Source: Caulobacter sp. 17J65-9 (GTDB lineage: Bacteria > Pseudomonadota > Alphaproteobacteria > Caulobacterales > Caulobacteraceae). Taken from it: 64,000 nt of DNA. The translations under genes were made by a program, and so were the position numbers. Of the stretch, positions 1-9,333 are shown piece after piece. The notes beneath the pieces were generated by a model, which saw nothing but the letters and a program-made list of their open reading frames with translations, was not told the DNA's origin and did no database searches. The stretch lies in assembly GCF_010975005.1 (NCBI RefSeq), contig NZ_JAAIVC010000002.1:18192-82191 (forward strand). Direction: 5' to 3'. Numbering within the stretch: the first letter of the stretch is position 1; each line of letters opens with the position of its first letter.

Positions 1-736
1 CACCGCCCCCATGGCGGAGATCCTGGACGACCACTGCGACCTGCTGCTGGTCGGGGACTCGGTCGGCATGGTCATGCACGGCCTGCCCAACACGGTGGCC
101 GTGACCATGGACATGATGATCATGCACGGCCAGGCCGTGATGCGTGGGGCCCGTCGTGCGATGGTCGTGATCGACATGCCGTTCGGCTCTTACGAGGCCG
201 GGCCGGAGCAGGCCTACGCCAACGCCGCTCGGCTCATGAAGGAGACCGGGGCCCAGGCCGTGAAGGTCGAGAGCGGCCCGACCGTGCCGGAGACCATCAA
301 CTATCTGGTCCGCCGCGGCATTCCGGTGATGGGCCACGTCGGCCTTCTCCCGCAGTCGGTGCTGACCGACGGCGCCTTCAAGGCCAAGGGCAAGACCGAG
401 GACGAGCGGCTGCGCATCCTGGCCGTGGCGGAAGCCACCGCCGACGCCGGCGCGTTCAGCGTCGTGGTCGAGGGCGTGGCCGAGGGGCTGGCCCGCGACA
501 TCACCGAGGCCCTGCATGTGCCGACCATCGGCATCGGCGCCTCGGCCGCCTGCGACGGTCAGGTCCTGGTGATCGACGACATGCTGGGCCTGTTCGACTG
601 GACGCCCAAGTTCGTCCGCCGCTACGCCGACCTGCGCGGCGAGATCGGCCGCGCCGCCGCCGCCTACAAGGACGACGTGCGCGCCCGCCGCTTCCCGGCG
701 GGGGCCGAAACCTACTTCGCGAAGAAGCCGGCCTGA
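1..736 (+). CDS. panB: 3-methyl-2-oxobutanoate hydroxymethyltransferase, 5' end missing
   Basis: Makes ketopantoate from 2-oxoisovalerate and methylene-tetrahydrofolate, the first committed step of pantothenate (coenzyme A) synthesis, in the cytosol. The reading frame is open from base 2, where it encodes Thr-Ala-Pro-Met, the usual continuation of the PanB N-terminus, so roughly 20-30 residues lie outside the window and the ATG at 11 is internal. Family motifs are intact: [10 protein letters not shown] near the metal site, [14 protein letters not shown], and [14 protein letters not shown] before the C-terminal helices. A GC-rich hairpin with a T-run follows at 741-765. No panC is visible nearby. 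The identification is firm. Confidence 0.95.
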   Translation, partial: TAPMAEILDDHCDLLLVGDSVGMVMHGLPNTVAVTMDMMIMHGQAVMRGARRAMVVIDMPFGSYEAGPEQAYANAARLMKETGAQAVKVESGPTVPETINYLVRRGIPVMGHVGLLPQSVLTDGAFKAKGKTEDERLRILAVAEATADAGAFSVVVEGVAEGLARDITEALHVPTIGIGASAACDGQVLVIDDMLGLFDWTPKFVRRYADLRGEIGRAAAAYKDDVRARRFPAGAETYFAKKPA

Positions 737-740
737 GTTT

Positions 741-767
741 GGGGAGCCTCGCGGCTCCCCTTTTTCT
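741..767 (+). terminator. Rho-independent terminator after panB
   Basis: An 8-bp perfect stem (741-748 with 753-760) around a four-base loop is followed at once by TTTTTCTTT. It starts 5 bases after the panB stop and should end that transcript before the next operon. Confidence 0.85.
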
Positions 768-870
768 TTCAAGGGCGGCGCAGCGCGCGTGAGCCGCGTT
801 GCCGTTCGCGCGGCTAGGCTATAGTTTCGCGACGAATTTACTGTTTTGCGCCGGCGAGGAGCGTCCTGTC

Positions 871-1647
871 GTGGTCGACGTGTTTGAAGAGGTCGAGGAT
901 GAGATGCGCGCCCACAAGTGGCGCACGCTCGCCCGCCGCTATCTGCCCTGGGTCGGCGGCGCCGCTGCGGCGCTGGTCATCGGGGTCGGCGGGACCTACG
1001 GCTGGAGCGCCTGGCAGGAAAGCCGCGCGGGCAAGGCGTCGGTCGCCTACGACCGCGGCCTGAAGGCGCTGCAGACCGGCGATCGCGCCGGCGCCGACGC
1101 GGCCTTCGCCGAGGCCGGCAAGCTGGGCACCCGGGGCTACCGTACCCTGGCGCTGATGCAGCAGGGCCATATCCTGGTCGGCCAGGACAAGTCGGACGAA
1201 GCCGTGAAGCTGTTCGACGAGGCGGCCAAGGTCGCCCCGTCCCCGATCCTCGGCGACAACGCCAGCCTGAAGGCGGCCTTCGCCCTGATGGACAAGGCCT
1301 CCTACGAGGAAATGGAAAAGCGGCTGACGCCGCTGACCGAGGACGGCCGTCCGTACCGCGCGACCGCGAAGGAAGCGCTGGCCATGGCCAAGATTCAGGC
1401 CGGCAAGGTGAAGGAAGCGCGCGGCGACTTCGTGGTGCTGTCGCTGCTCTCGGACGCGCCGGAAGGTGTGCGCGCCCGCGCCCAGGCCGCCATCCAGATG
1501 ATCGACTCCGGCACGGCCGCCAAGCTGCCGGCCCTGGCCAAGGCCGCCGCCGAGCTGCCCAAGCCGCAGGCGGCCCCGGCCGGTCAGAACCCGTTCGCCC
1601 CCCAGACCGGCGCGCCGGTCCCGCAAGCCGGAGCCGGCAAGCAATGA
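871..1647 (+). CDS. YfgM-like membrane-anchored tetratricopeptide protein
   Basis: A 258-residue protein with one N-terminal membrane anchor (about residues 27-46) and a periplasmic helical repeat region of TPR type, ending in an Ala/Pro/Gln-rich tail. The layout matches the YfgM / DUF2133 family, whose members sit in the inner membrane, contact the Sec translocon and often precede bamB. Its stop overlaps the bamB start as ATGA, so the two are translationally coupled and probably act together in envelope protein traffic. I chose the GTG at 871 because GGCGAGGAGC (854-863) sits at Shine-Dalgarno distance; an in-frame TTG at 799 and a GTG at 880 are alternatives. A GCTATAG element at 819-825 may be the promoter -10. 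Confidence 0.8.
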   Translation: MVDVFEEVEDEMRAHKWRTLARRYLPWVGGAAAALVIGVGGTYGWSAWQESRAGKASVAYDRGLKALQTGDRAGADAAFAEAGKLGTRGYRTLALMQQGHILVGQDKSDEAVKLFDEAAKVAPSPILGDNASLKAAFALMDKASYEEMEKRLTPLTEDGRPYRATAKEALAMAKIQAGKVKEARGDFVVLSLLSDAPEGVRARAQAAIQMIDSGTAAKLPALAKAAAELPKPQAAPAGQNPFAPQTGAPVPQAGAGKQ

Positions 1648-3020
1648 ACCAGAAGCTGAAGGTCGCCGCCGTCGCCCTGGCCTGCTGCGCGGGGCTGTCC
1701 GCCTGCGCCACGGTCAGCAAGCTCAACCCCTTCGACAAGAAGGAGGGCTCCAAGACCACGGCGGCCAAGGGCGAGCGCATCCCGGTGATCGGGTTCGAAC
1801 GCCAGCTGCAGGTGTCCGACACCCTGGCCGGCCAGACGTTCTACATCCCGGAAGCCCAGCCGGTGACGGCCTGGCCGCTGCCGGGCGGCAACGAGGCGCA
1901 GGCGGTCGAGAACGTCGCCGCCGCTCCGGCCTTCGAGATCGCCTGGAAGCACGGCGTCGGCGAGGGCTCCTCGCGCAAGGGCCAGGTGACCGCGCCGCCG
2001 GTCGCCGTCGACGGCCGCATCTTCACCATGGACGCTCACGCGACCGTCACCGCCACCGACGCGGCCGGCGGCGGTCAGGCCTGGCGCGCCGACCTGGAGC
2101 GCCGTGAAGGCAAGGACAAGGAAGCCTTCGGCGGCGGCCTGGCCGTGGCCAACGGCAAGGTGTTCGTCAGCTCCGGCTACCGCTTCATGGCGGCGGTCGA
2201 CTCCGCGACCGGCAAGGTGCTGTGGAAGACCGACGTCGAGTCGCCGATCCACGCCGCGCCGACCGTCTCGGGCAGCCGCGTCTACGTCGTGGACGTCGAC
2301 AACCAGATCCTGGCCTTCGACATCAACACCGGCGAGATCGCCTGGAGCTACCAGGCCATCGTCGAACCGGCCCGCATCATGAAGGCCTCGAGCCCGGCGG
2401 TGCAGGGCGACGCGGTGATCACGCCGTTCTCGTCGGGCGAACTGGTGGCGCTGCGCGCCGCCAACGGCAACGCCCTGTGGAGCGAGGTGCTGTCGCGCAC
2501 CAGCCGCACCAACGCCCTGTCGGAAATCCGCGACATCGCGGGCCGTCCGGCGATCTACAAGGGCGACGTCTACGCCGCCAGCCACTCAGGCGTGTTCGCC
2601 GCGGTGGACGCGCGCACGGGCGCCCGCAAGTGGGACCTGCCGGTGGCCAGCGTCAACGCTCCGGTTCCGGCCGGCGACGTGGTCTACATCGTCGACCAGG
2701 CCGGCGAGCTGATCGCCGCCAACCGCGAGAACGGCCAGGTTTACTGGATCAAGGACCTGAACAAGGGCCGCGTGCGCAACGAAGGCGGCTTCCTGGGCGT
2801 GCTGGACGTGCAGACCCGGCCGATCTGGTCGGGCCCGCTGCTGGCCTCGGGGCGCCTGGTGCTGGTCAACAACTGGGGCGAGGCCGTGGCCATCGACGCC
2901 CTGACCGGCGAAATCCAGAAGACCCTGAAGATCGGCGCGGCGTCCTACCTGTCGCCGATCGCCTACGGCGACAAGATCTACGTCGTCACCGACAAGGCGG
3001 ATCTGATCGCGATCCGCTGA
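1644..3020 (+). CDS. bamB: Outer membrane assembly lipoprotein BamB (PQQ-like beta-propeller)
   Basis: Lipoprotein partner of BamA in folding beta-barrel proteins into the outer membrane. The 458-residue product has a signal peptide with lipobox LSAC near residue 20 and then repeated PQQ-like blade motifs (for example DSATGKVLWKTD, DINTGEIAWSY, DARTGARKWDLP, DALTGEIQKTL), as expected for an eight-bladed propeller. The ATG at 1644 overlaps the stop of the YfgM-like gene. A strong terminator follows at 3057. Length and motif order match the family; confidence is high. Confidence 0.93.
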   Translation: MNQKLKVAAVALACCAGLSACATVSKLNPFDKKEGSKTTAAKGERIPVIGFERQLQVSDTLAGQTFYIPEAQPVTAWPLPGGNEAQAVENVAAAPAFEIAWKHGVGEGSSRKGQVTAPPVAVDGRIFTMDAHATVTATDAAGGGQAWRADLERREGKDKEAFGGGLAVANGKVFVSSGYRFMAAVDSATGKVLWKTDVESPIHAAPTVSGSRVYVVDVDNQILAFDINTGEIAWSYQAIVEPARIMKASSPAVQGDAVITPFSSGELVALRAANGNALWSEVLSRTSRTNALSEIRDIAGRPAIYKGDVYAASHSGVFAAVDARTGARKWDLPVASVNAPVPAGDVVYIVDQAGELIAANRENGQVYWIKDLNKGRVRNEGGFLGVLDVQTRPIWSGPLLASGRLVLVNNWGEAVAIDALTGEIQKTLKIGAASYLSPIAYGDKIYVVTDKADLIAIR

Positions 3021-3056
3021 CGCGGCGCGCAGTTTCGCGCTAGAAATGACTAGAGG

Positions 3057-3096
3057 GGCGCCCCCCGCCGGTCCGGCGGGGGGCGCCGCTGTTTTT
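3057..3096 (+). terminator. Rho-independent terminator after bamB
   Basis: A 14-bp perfect GC stem (3057-3070 with 3074-3087) with a 3-base loop leads into GCTGTTTTT. It separates the bamB operon from der, whose start is 15 bases further on, so der either needs its own promoter or depends on read-through. Confidence 0.88.
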
Positions 3097-3110
3097 GAAA
3101 GAGAGGCGTC

Positions 3111-4655
3111 ATGGCGCTGAAAGTCGCCATCGTCGGCCGGCCCAACGTCGGCAAGTCGACCCTGTTCAACCGCCTGGCCGGCAAGAAGCTGGCGATCGTG
3201 GACGACCGCCCCGGCGTCACCCGCGACCGCCGCTATGCGAGCGGCCGCATCGGCGACCTGGACCTGGAGCTGATCGACACCGCCGGCTTCGAGGACGTGT
3301 CCGACGAGAGCCTGGAGGCGCGCATGCGCACCCAGACCGAGAAGGCCGTCGACGAAGCGGACCTGGTGCTGTTCGTGATCGACGCGCGCGAGGGCGTGGT
3401 GCCGCTGGACCGCATCTTCGCCGACCTGCTGCGCCGGCGCGACATGCCGGTCGTGATGATCGCCAACAAGGCCGAGGGCAAGGCCGGCGACGCCGGCATC
3501 GGCGAGGCCTATGCGCTGGGCTTCGGCGAGCCGGTGCCGCTGTCGGCCGAGCACGGCGAGGGTCTGGCCGACCTCTACGCCGCGATCATGGCGACCGCGC
3601 CGCAGGACTGGGAGGAAGAGGTCGAGGACCTCGAAAAGCCCATCCGCATCGCCATCGTCGGCCGCCCGAACGCGGGCAAGTCGACCCTGGTCAACCGGCT
3701 GATCGGCGAGGACCGCATGCTGACCGGCCCGGAGGCCGGCATCACGCGGGACTCCATCTCGGTCGACTGGGAGTGGGACAACCGCCGCATCCGCCTGGTC
3801 GACACCGCCGGCCTGCGCCGCAAGGCGCGGGTGCAGGAGAAGCTGGAGAAGCTGTCGACCGCCGACACCATCCGCGCCATCACCTTCGCCGAGGTGGTGA
3901 TCCTGGTGATGGACGAGGCCAACGCCTTCGAGACCCAGGACCTGCAGATCGCCGACCTGGTCGAGCGGGAAGGGCGCGCCCTGGTCTACGCCGTGTCCAA
4001 GTGGGACCTGGCCAAGGAGCCGAACGTCCGCCTGGCCGAGCTGCGTGAAGAGGCCGACCGGGTGCTGCCGCAGCTGCGCGGCGCGCCGCTGGTGGCGCTG
4101 TCGGGCCTCACGGGGCGCGGCCTGGAGCGGCTGATGCCGGCCATCCTGAAGTGTCACAAGGACTGGTCGGCCAAGATCAAGACCCGCGACCTGAACGACT
4201 GGCTGGCCATGGCGGTGCAGAGGCACCCGCCGCCGGCCGTGAACGGCAAGCGCATCAAGCCGAAGTACATGGCCCAGACCAAGGCCCGGCCGCCGACGTT
4301 CGTGCTGTTCTCCAGCCGCGCCGACGAGATGCCGGAGCACTATCGCCGCTATCTGGTCAATTCGATCCGGGAGAGCTTCGACCTGCCGGGCGTGCCGGTG
4401 CGCGTGACCGTCAAGTCGGGCTCGAACCCTTACGCCGAGGGCGGCGAGAAGGGGCCGAGCAAGACCGCGCCGCGCCGGATCGCCCGGACCGCGGCCGGCA
4501 AGGCTGCGGCGGCGGCGGCCAAACCGCCCAGACCCAAGCCCAAGGCGGCCAAGGGCGCCAACGTCGGCAAGGGCCCGGTCGCCCGCGCGGTCGTGCGCCC
4601 GCGCTCGGGCCCGGGGTCGAAGCCGAAGCCCGGCGGCCGGCCGAAGGGTCGGTAA
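3111..4655 (+). CDS. der: Ribosome assembly GTPase Der (EngA)
   Basis: Essential double GTPase that helps mature the 50S ribosomal subunit. Two G domains are visible: the first P-loop GRPNVGKST at residues 9-17 with DTAGFED, the second P-loop GRPNAGKST near residue 184 with [10 protein letters not shown] and SKWDL. A KH-like C-terminal domain follows ([18 protein letters not shown]). The protein is 514 residues, longer than the roughly 460-490 common in the family; the extra length is a Lys/Ala/Pro/Arg-rich low-complexity tail from about residue 445. AGAGAGG at 3100-3106 is a good ribosome binding site for the ATG. Confidence 0.95.
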   Translation: MALKVAIVGRPNVGKSTLFNRLAGKKLAIVDDRPGVTRDRRYASGRIGDLDLELIDTAGFEDVSDESLEARMRTQTEKAVDEADLVLFVIDAREGVVPLDRIFADLLRRRDMPVVMIANKAEGKAGDAGIGEAYALGFGEPVPLSAEHGEGLADLYAAIMATAPQDWEEEVEDLEKPIRIAIVGRPNAGKSTLVNRLIGEDRMLTGPEAGITRDSISVDWEWDNRRIRLVDTAGLRRKARVQEKLEKLSTADTIRAITFAEVVILVMDEANAFETQDLQIADLVEREGRALVYAVSKWDLAKEPNVRLAELREEADRVLPQLRGAPLVALSGLTGRGLERLMPAILKCHKDWSAKIKTRDLNDWLAMAVQRHPPPAVNGKRIKPKYMAQTKARPPTFVLFSSRADEMPEHYRRYLVNSIRESFDLPGVPVRVTVKSGSNPYAEGGEKGPSKTAPRRIARTAAGKAAAAAAKPPRPKPKAAKGANVGKGPVARAVVRPRSGPGSKPKPGGRPKGR

Positions 4656-4662
4656 AGTGCGT

Positions 4663-4781
4663 TCTCCCTCCCCTTTATGGGGAGGGAAGGGCCCGCGCAG
4701 CGGGCCAGGGTGGGGAAGCAGCTGAGCGTTTCCCCACCCGGCCCCTTTCGGGGCCACCCTCCCCATGAAGGGGAGGGAGAG
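4663..4781. repeat. Large palindromic intergenic element (REP/BIME-like)
   Basis: The 119-base gap element between der and the convergent SDR gene is built of nested inverted repeats. The outer arms (TCTCCCTCCCCTT at 4663 and its complement ending at 4781) are complementary; inside are a GGGCCCGC/GCGGGCC hairpin, a GGGTGGGGAA ... TTTCCCCACCC pair and a GGCCCC/GGGGCC hairpin. It would fold into a long cruciform and may terminate both genes. No second copy occurs in this window, so its status as a genomic repeat family is an inference. Confidence 0.6.
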
Positions 4782-4787
4782 ATTGGC

Positions 4788-5546
4788 TCAGACCAGCGCC
4801 TCGGCGCTCAGGCCCGCCTTCCAGTCCTTGAAATTGACCGTCTCCTTGGGCGGGATCCGGCCCGGCGCGACCAGCTCGACGATGAGCGGGCCGATCTCCG
4901 AAGGATCGGGCAGCTTTTCCGGATCCTCGCCCGGATAGGCTTCGGCGCGCATGCGGGTGGCCATCTTGTCGGGATTGATCACGGCCACGCGGATCGAGGT
5001 GTTCTCGACCTCGTCGCCCCAGCTGCGCACCAGGGCCTCCATGCCGGCCTTGGAGGCGGCGTAGGGGCCCCAGAAGGCGCGCGGGCGCTCGGCGGCGTTG
5101 GAGGTGAAGAACACCGCGCGCGCGGCGTCCGACTGCTTCAGCAGCGGCTCGAACGAGCGGATCATGCGGTAGACCGAGGTCAGGTTCACCGCCATCACCT
5201 TGGCCCACTGGCGCACGTCGAAGTGCGACACCGGCGAGAGCCCGCCCAGCATGCCGCCAGCGTGGACGATGATGTCCAGCTTGCCCCAGCGCTCGTAGAC
5301 CGCGCCGCCCAGGCGATCGAGCGCGCTGGCGTCGGTCAGGTCGAAGGGCACCAGGGTGGCGCCTTCGCCGCCGGCCTTGCGGATGTCGTCGTCCAGCTCC
5401 TCGAGCCCGCCCTGCGTCTTGGCGCAGGCGATCACGTGCGCGCCGGCGGCGGCCAGGGCGAGGGCGGAGGCGCGGCCGATGCCGCGGGAGGCGCCGGTGA
5501 CCAGGGCCACGCGGCCGGCCAGGGGCTTGGAGGAAGAGTCGGTCAT
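4788..5546 (-). CDS. Short-chain dehydrogenase/reductase
   Basis: A 252-residue classical SDR. The NAD(P)-binding TGASRGIG motif is near residue 18, the second nucleotide motif reads VHAGGML in place of the usual NNAG, and the catalytic stretch YAASKAGM supplies Tyr and Lys. The substrate is not evident. The C-terminal end resembles the YciK-like subgroup. It is transcribed away from purF on the same strand but separated by a terminator-like hairpin at 5581, so it probably has its own promoter in 5547-5580 or is reached by read-through. Confidence 0.85.
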   Translation of the reverse strand: MTDSSSKPLAGRVALVTGASRGIGRASALALAAAGAHVIACAKTQGGLEELDDDIRKAGGEGATLVPFDLTDASALDRLGGAVYERWGKLDIIVHAGGMLGGLSPVSHFDVRQWAKVMAVNLTSVYRMIRSFEPLLKQSDAARAVFFTSNAAERPRAFWGPYAASKAGMEALVRSWGDEVENTSIRVAVINPDKMATRMRAEAYPGEDPEKLPDPSEIGPLIVELVAPGRIPPKETVNFKDWKAGLSAEALV

Positions 5547-5580
5547 GGGCGGCTTCTACTCTTGTCGTCCCGGCAGAAGA

Positions 5581-5609
5581 AAGGCCCACGCGGTGTCCGC
5601 GCGGGCCTT
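5581..5609 (-). terminator. Terminator after purF
   Basis: A 13-bp nearly perfect stem (5581-5593 with 5597-5609) followed on the minus strand by TCTTCT. It lies 24 bases beyond the purF stop and should end the radA-cvpA-purF transcript. Confidence 0.7.
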
Positions 5610-5633
5610 CTTGCTCTGTTTCGGCTCAGGCGC

Positions 5634-7127
5634 TTACGCGCTGACCAGCAGCGACAGCTGGCGCTTCACCAGGTCGTCGCGGCCTTCGGCGATTTCGCGG
5701 TCCAGCAGGCGGGTCGGATAGTCGCCGGTGAAGTAGTGGTCGGTGAACTGCGGGGTGGCCGGGTCGCGCGGACCGGCCTCCATGGCCCAGTACAGGCCGT
5801 CGACCGACAGGAAGCCCAGGCTGTCCACCTCGAGCATCTGGCGCATCTCTTCCAGCGACTTGTTGGCCGCCAGCAGCTTGTCGCGGTCGGGCATGTCGAT
5901 GCCGTAGAAGTCCGGCCACATGATCGGCGGCGAGGCCGAGCGCAAGTGCACTTCCTTGGCGCCGGCCTCGCGGACCATGCGCACGATCTTCACCGAGGTG
6001 GTGCCGCGCACGATGGAGTCGTCGATCAGCACGACGCGCTTGCCGGCCAGCACGGCGCGGTTGGGGCTGTGCTTCATGCGCACGCCCAGCTCGCGCACGC
6101 CCTGCGTCGGCTGGATGAAGGTACGGCCCACATAGTGGTTGCGGATGATGCCCATCTCGAAGGGCAGGCCGCTCTCCTGGGCGTAGCCCAGCGCGGCCGG
6201 CACGCCGGAGTCCGGCACCGGCACGACCACGTCGGCCTCGACGCCCGATTCCTGCGAGATGCGGCGCCCCATGCGCTTGCGCACCTCGTAGACCGAGCGG
6301 CCGTTCACCACGCTGTCGGGGCGGGCGAAGTAGACGTATTCGAACACGCACGGACGGGCGCGTTCGGCCGGGAACGGGCGCAGGCTCTCGATGCCGTTCT
6401 CGTCGATGACCACGACTTCGCCGTGCTCGATGTCGCGGACGAACTTGGCGCCGATCATGTCGAGCGCGCAGGTCTCCGACGCCAGCACGTACTTGCCGTT
6501 CATCTCACCCAGCACCAGCGGGCGGATGCCCAGCGGGTCGCGCGCGCCGATCAGCTTCTTGTTGGTCAGGGCCACCAGGGCGTAGCCGCCCTCGATCTTC
6601 GACAGGGCCTCGACGAAGCGGTCGACGATCTTGGCCTTACGCGAGCGAGCGATCAGGTGGAGGATCGCCTCGGAGTCCGAGGTCGACTGGAAGATCGCGC
6701 CCTCGGCGACCAGCTCCGAGCGGATGGTCGTGAAGTTGGTCAGGTTGCCGTTGTGGGCGATGGCGATGCCGCCGGTGTCCAGGTCGGCGAACATCGGCTG
6801 GACGTTGCGCAGGAACGAGCCGCCGGCGGTGGAATAGCGGGTGTGGCCGATGGCCGCGCGCCCGGGCAGGCGCTCCACCAGGTCGGCGCCGGTGAAGGCG
6901 TCGCCGACATGGCCCATGTGGCGTTCGGTGTGGAAGCGGGCGCCGTCCGAGGAGGCGATGCCGCAGGCTTCCTGGCCGCGGTGCTGCAGGGCGTGCAGGC
7001 CCAGCGCGGCGATGGCGCTGGCGTCGGCGACGCCGAACACCCCGAAGACGCCGCACTCCAGGCGCGGGCGGTCGTCGTCCGGATCGCGCTCAAAGGTGGT
7101 GTGGACGTACTCGCGGTGCTCACTCAT
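5634..7127 (-). CDS. purF: Amidophosphoribosyltransferase
   Basis: First committed enzyme of purine synthesis, transferring glutamine amide nitrogen to PRPP. The 497-residue product begins with a propeptide and then CGVFG; Cys25 should become the N-terminal nucleophile after cleavage. The glutaminase motif GHTRYSTAG and the PRPP-binding LIDDSIVRGTTS are intact. It overlaps the upstream cvpA by 4 bases (ATGA), the third gene of a tightly coupled radA-cvpA-purF operon; cvpA-purF linkage is widespread in proteobacteria. Confidence 0.96.
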   Translation of the reverse strand: MSEHREYVHTTFERDPDDDRPRLECGVFGVFGVADASAIAALGLHALQHRGQEACGIASSDGARFHTERHMGHVGDAFTGADLVERLPGRAAIGHTRYSTAGGSFLRNVQPMFADLDTGGIAIAHNGNLTNFTTIRSELVAEGAIFQSTSDSEAILHLIARSRKAKIVDRFVEALSKIEGGYALVALTNKKLIGARDPLGIRPLVLGEMNGKYVLASETCALDMIGAKFVRDIEHGEVVVIDENGIESLRPFPAERARPCVFEYVYFARPDSVVNGRSVYEVRKRMGRRISQESGVEADVVVPVPDSGVPAALGYAQESGLPFEMGIIRNHYVGRTFIQPTQGVRELGVRMKHSPNRAVLAGKRVVLIDDSIVRGTTSVKIVRMVREAGAKEVHLRSASPPIMWPDFYGIDMPDRDKLLAANKSLEEMRQMLEVDSLGFLSVDGLYWAMEAGPRDPATPQFTDHYFTGDYPTRLLDREIAEGRDDLVKRQLSLLVSA

Positions 7128-7747
7128 CGGGACTTCTCCACCAGCGCGTCCATACGGTCGCGCTCACGCCGGTCGTATTCGGCGCGCTCCTTAGTTTTCG
7201 AATGCGGCTTAGACGAGGCGCCCACCCGGACAGAATGTTCCACCTTCGGAGCAATCTTGTCGGCCAGCTTGGCGCCTCCGGGCAGGATCGCCTGGATGCC
7301 TTTCGCGGCGGCCACCGACACCGGATAGACCGCCGCGCCCCGGTACCAGCCGGGAATTCGATCGTGGGGCACGTAGCCGAACATCAGCAGATGAACCATG
7401 CCCAGGAACACAAGGGTCCGCGCCACGCCGAAGCCGACGCCGACGCTGCGGTCCAGCCCGCCCAGACGCTCGGTCTGGCGCAGCTTCTGGCCAGCCCAGG
7501 CGCCCAGCAGGCGCACCACGGCGTAGACCAGCACCGCGACCACCAGGAAGGCGGCGATGGTGCCCAGGAAGTCCGGGTCGACCAGCTTGCGGCCCAAGGG
7601 CGCGGTCAGCGGCAGGGCGAGGGCGGCCATCAGGCCGGCGAACAGGAAGGCGAACAGGGTGACGATCTCGCGCGCGCCGCCGCGCACGAAGCCGGCCATG
7701 GCCGACACGATCAGCACCACCAGGGCGAAGACGTCGAAGGCGGTCAT
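7124..7747 (-). CDS. cvpA: CvpA family inner-membrane protein
   Basis: A 207-residue membrane protein with four hydrophobic segments in the first 130 residues and a charged C-terminal tail rich in Arg/Glu. The family is required for colicin V production in E. coli and is associated with envelope homeostasis; its biochemical role is unsettled. It overlaps radA upstream and purF downstream by 4 bases each, so expression should be coupled to both. Confidence 0.88.
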   Translation of the reverse strand: MTAFDVFALVVLIVSAMAGFVRGGAREIVTLFAFLFAGLMAALALPLTAPLGRKLVDPDFLGTIAAFLVVAVLVYAVVRLLGAWAGQKLRQTERLGGLDRSVGVGFGVARTLVFLGMVHLLMFGYVPHDRIPGWYRGAAVYPVSVAAAKGIQAILPGGAKLADKIAPKVEHSVRVGASSKPHSKTKERAEYDRRERDRMDALVEKSR

Positions 7748-9126
7748 GCGGCGGCTCCCTTAGGCCACTCGCTTTCGGCGATCCGCCGGACCGCCTCCGC
7801 CAGCCGGCCGACGGCCGTGACGGGCAGGGGCGAGGTCTCGGCCGCGGCGGTCGGGGCGAGCGCCTGAGAGAAACCAAGCTTGGCCGCTTCTTTCAAGCGC
7901 GCCTCCATGCGTCCCACCCCTCGAACCTCGCCTGAAAGGCTGATTTCGCCGAAAACGACGCAGCCCTGTGGCAACGGCGCCTCAAGCGCCGAGGAGGCGA
8001 GGGCGGCCGCCGCCGCTAGATCTGCGGCCGGCTCGTTGATCCGCAACCCGCCTGCGACATTGAGGTAGACGTCGCGATTGCCGAATTGAAGGCCGCAGCG
8101 CGCTTCGAGCACGGCCAGGACCATGGCCAGGCGCCCGGAATCCCAGCCGACCACCGCGCGACGCGGCGTGCCGTAGGCCGAGGGCGCCACAAGGGCCTGG
8201 AATTCGACCAGCACCGGGCGTGAGCCCTCGATGCCGGCGAATACGGCCGCGCCGGCCGCCCGCTCGCCGCCTTCGCCGAGGAACAGGGCCGAGGGGTTGG
8301 CGACTTCGCGAAGGCCGCTGTCGCCCATTTCGAACACGCCGATCTCGTCGGTGGCGCCGAAGCGGTTCTTGGCCGCGCGCAGCACGCGGAACGGATAGCC
8401 GCGCTCGCCCTCGAAGGAGAGCACGGCGTCGACCATGTGCTCGACCACGCGCGGACCGGCGATCTGGCCGTCCTTGGTGACGTGGCCGACCAGAACCACC
8501 GCGATGCGCTTTTTCTTGGCCAGCCGCACCAGCTCGCCGGCGCAGGCGCGCACCTGCGTCACCGAACCCGGGCCGGCCTCGTGGGCGTCGCTCCACAGGG
8601 TCTGGATGGAGTCGATGATCACCAGGTCGAACTGGTCGCGCTTCAGGGCGTCGAGGATGTCGCGCACCGAGGTCTCGGCCGCCAGGTTCACCGGGGCCTG
8701 GGCCAGGCCCATGCGCTGGGCGCGCGAGCGCACCTGCTCGACCGCCTCTTCGCCCGACACGTAGGCGACCTTGGCGCCGCGGAGCGCCGCCTGGCCGACC
8801 ACCTGCATCAGCAGGGTCGACTTGCCCACGCCCGGATCGCCGCCCAGCAGGATGGCCGAGCCCGGCACCACGCCGCCGCCGCACACCCGGTCGAACTCGG
8901 CCACGCCGGTCTCGATGCGCGGCGGCTCGGGCGTTTCGGCCTGCAGGGTCTCGAAGGCGAGGCCGCGGGTGCGGGTGGCCTTGGTGGTGGCCAGCGCGCC
9001 CGGCTGGCGCGCGCCGACTTCCTCGACCAGGCTGTTCCACTGGCCGCAGGCGTCGCAGCGCCCGGACCACTTGGCGTGGACCGCGCCGCAGGACTGGCAG
9101 ACGTAAGCCGCGCCGTCACGCGCCAT
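7744..9126 (-). CDS. radA: DNA repair protein RadA
   Basis: RecA-related branch-migration ATPase in recombination repair. The 460-residue protein has the N-terminal four-cysteine zinc finger (Cys10, Cys13, Cys24, Cys27), Walker A GGDPGVGKSTLL at about residues 95-106, the RadA-specific KNRFG motif, and a C-terminal Lon-like domain (GGLRINEP, PLPQGCVVFGEISL). First gene of radA-cvpA-purF. The gap 9127-9333 to the divergent YIP1 gene should hold both promoters; I see no clear operator in it. Confidence 0.95.
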   Translation of the reverse strand: MARDGAAYVCQSCGAVHAKWSGRCDACGQWNSLVEEVGARQPGALATTKATRTRGLAFETLQAETPEPPRIETGVAEFDRVCGGGVVPGSAILLGGDPGVGKSTLLMQVVGQAALRGAKVAYVSGEEAVEQVRSRAQRMGLAQAPVNLAAETSVRDILDALKRDQFDLVIIDSIQTLWSDAHEAGPGSVTQVRACAGELVRLAKKKRIAVVLVGHVTKDGQIAGPRVVEHMVDAVLSFEGERGYPFRVLRAAKNRFGATDEIGVFEMGDSGLREVANPSALFLGEGGERAAGAAVFAGIEGSRPVLVEFQALVAPSAYGTPRRAVVGWDSGRLAMVLAVLEARCGLQFGNRDVYLNVAGGLRINEPAADLAAAAALASSALEAPLPQGCVVFGEISLSGEVRGVGRMEARLKEAAKLGFSQALAPTAAAETSPLPVTAVGRLAEAVRRIAESEWPKGAAA

Positions 9127-9333
9127 GGGGGACTAGTCTCCGGGGACGGAGGAATTTCGCCTGATTCGCGGGCGGATGGTTCCGCATTCGTTCGCCGCGC
9201 GAAAGGGGTCTGCGTGCCGCGGTTCGAAGCTGTGGTTCCGCAGCGACCGTGGGCTGCAACCCTTTCACCCGAAAAAGCGAACGCGCCGAGGGGCTTGGCC
9301 GTGTAGGCTCAGACGAAGCGGTGGGAGAAGCGC

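Noticed and set aside
2586..4766. 726-codon minus-strand frame opposite bamB and der
   Set aside because: Antisense to der with its two G domains, rich in His/Gln/Arg/Asp, and crosses the bamB terminator.
4677..7328. 883-codon plus-strand frame opposite the SDR gene, purF and part of cvpA
   Set aside because: It reads through the intergenic palindrome and the purF terminator and is antisense to well-supported enzymes; no motif.
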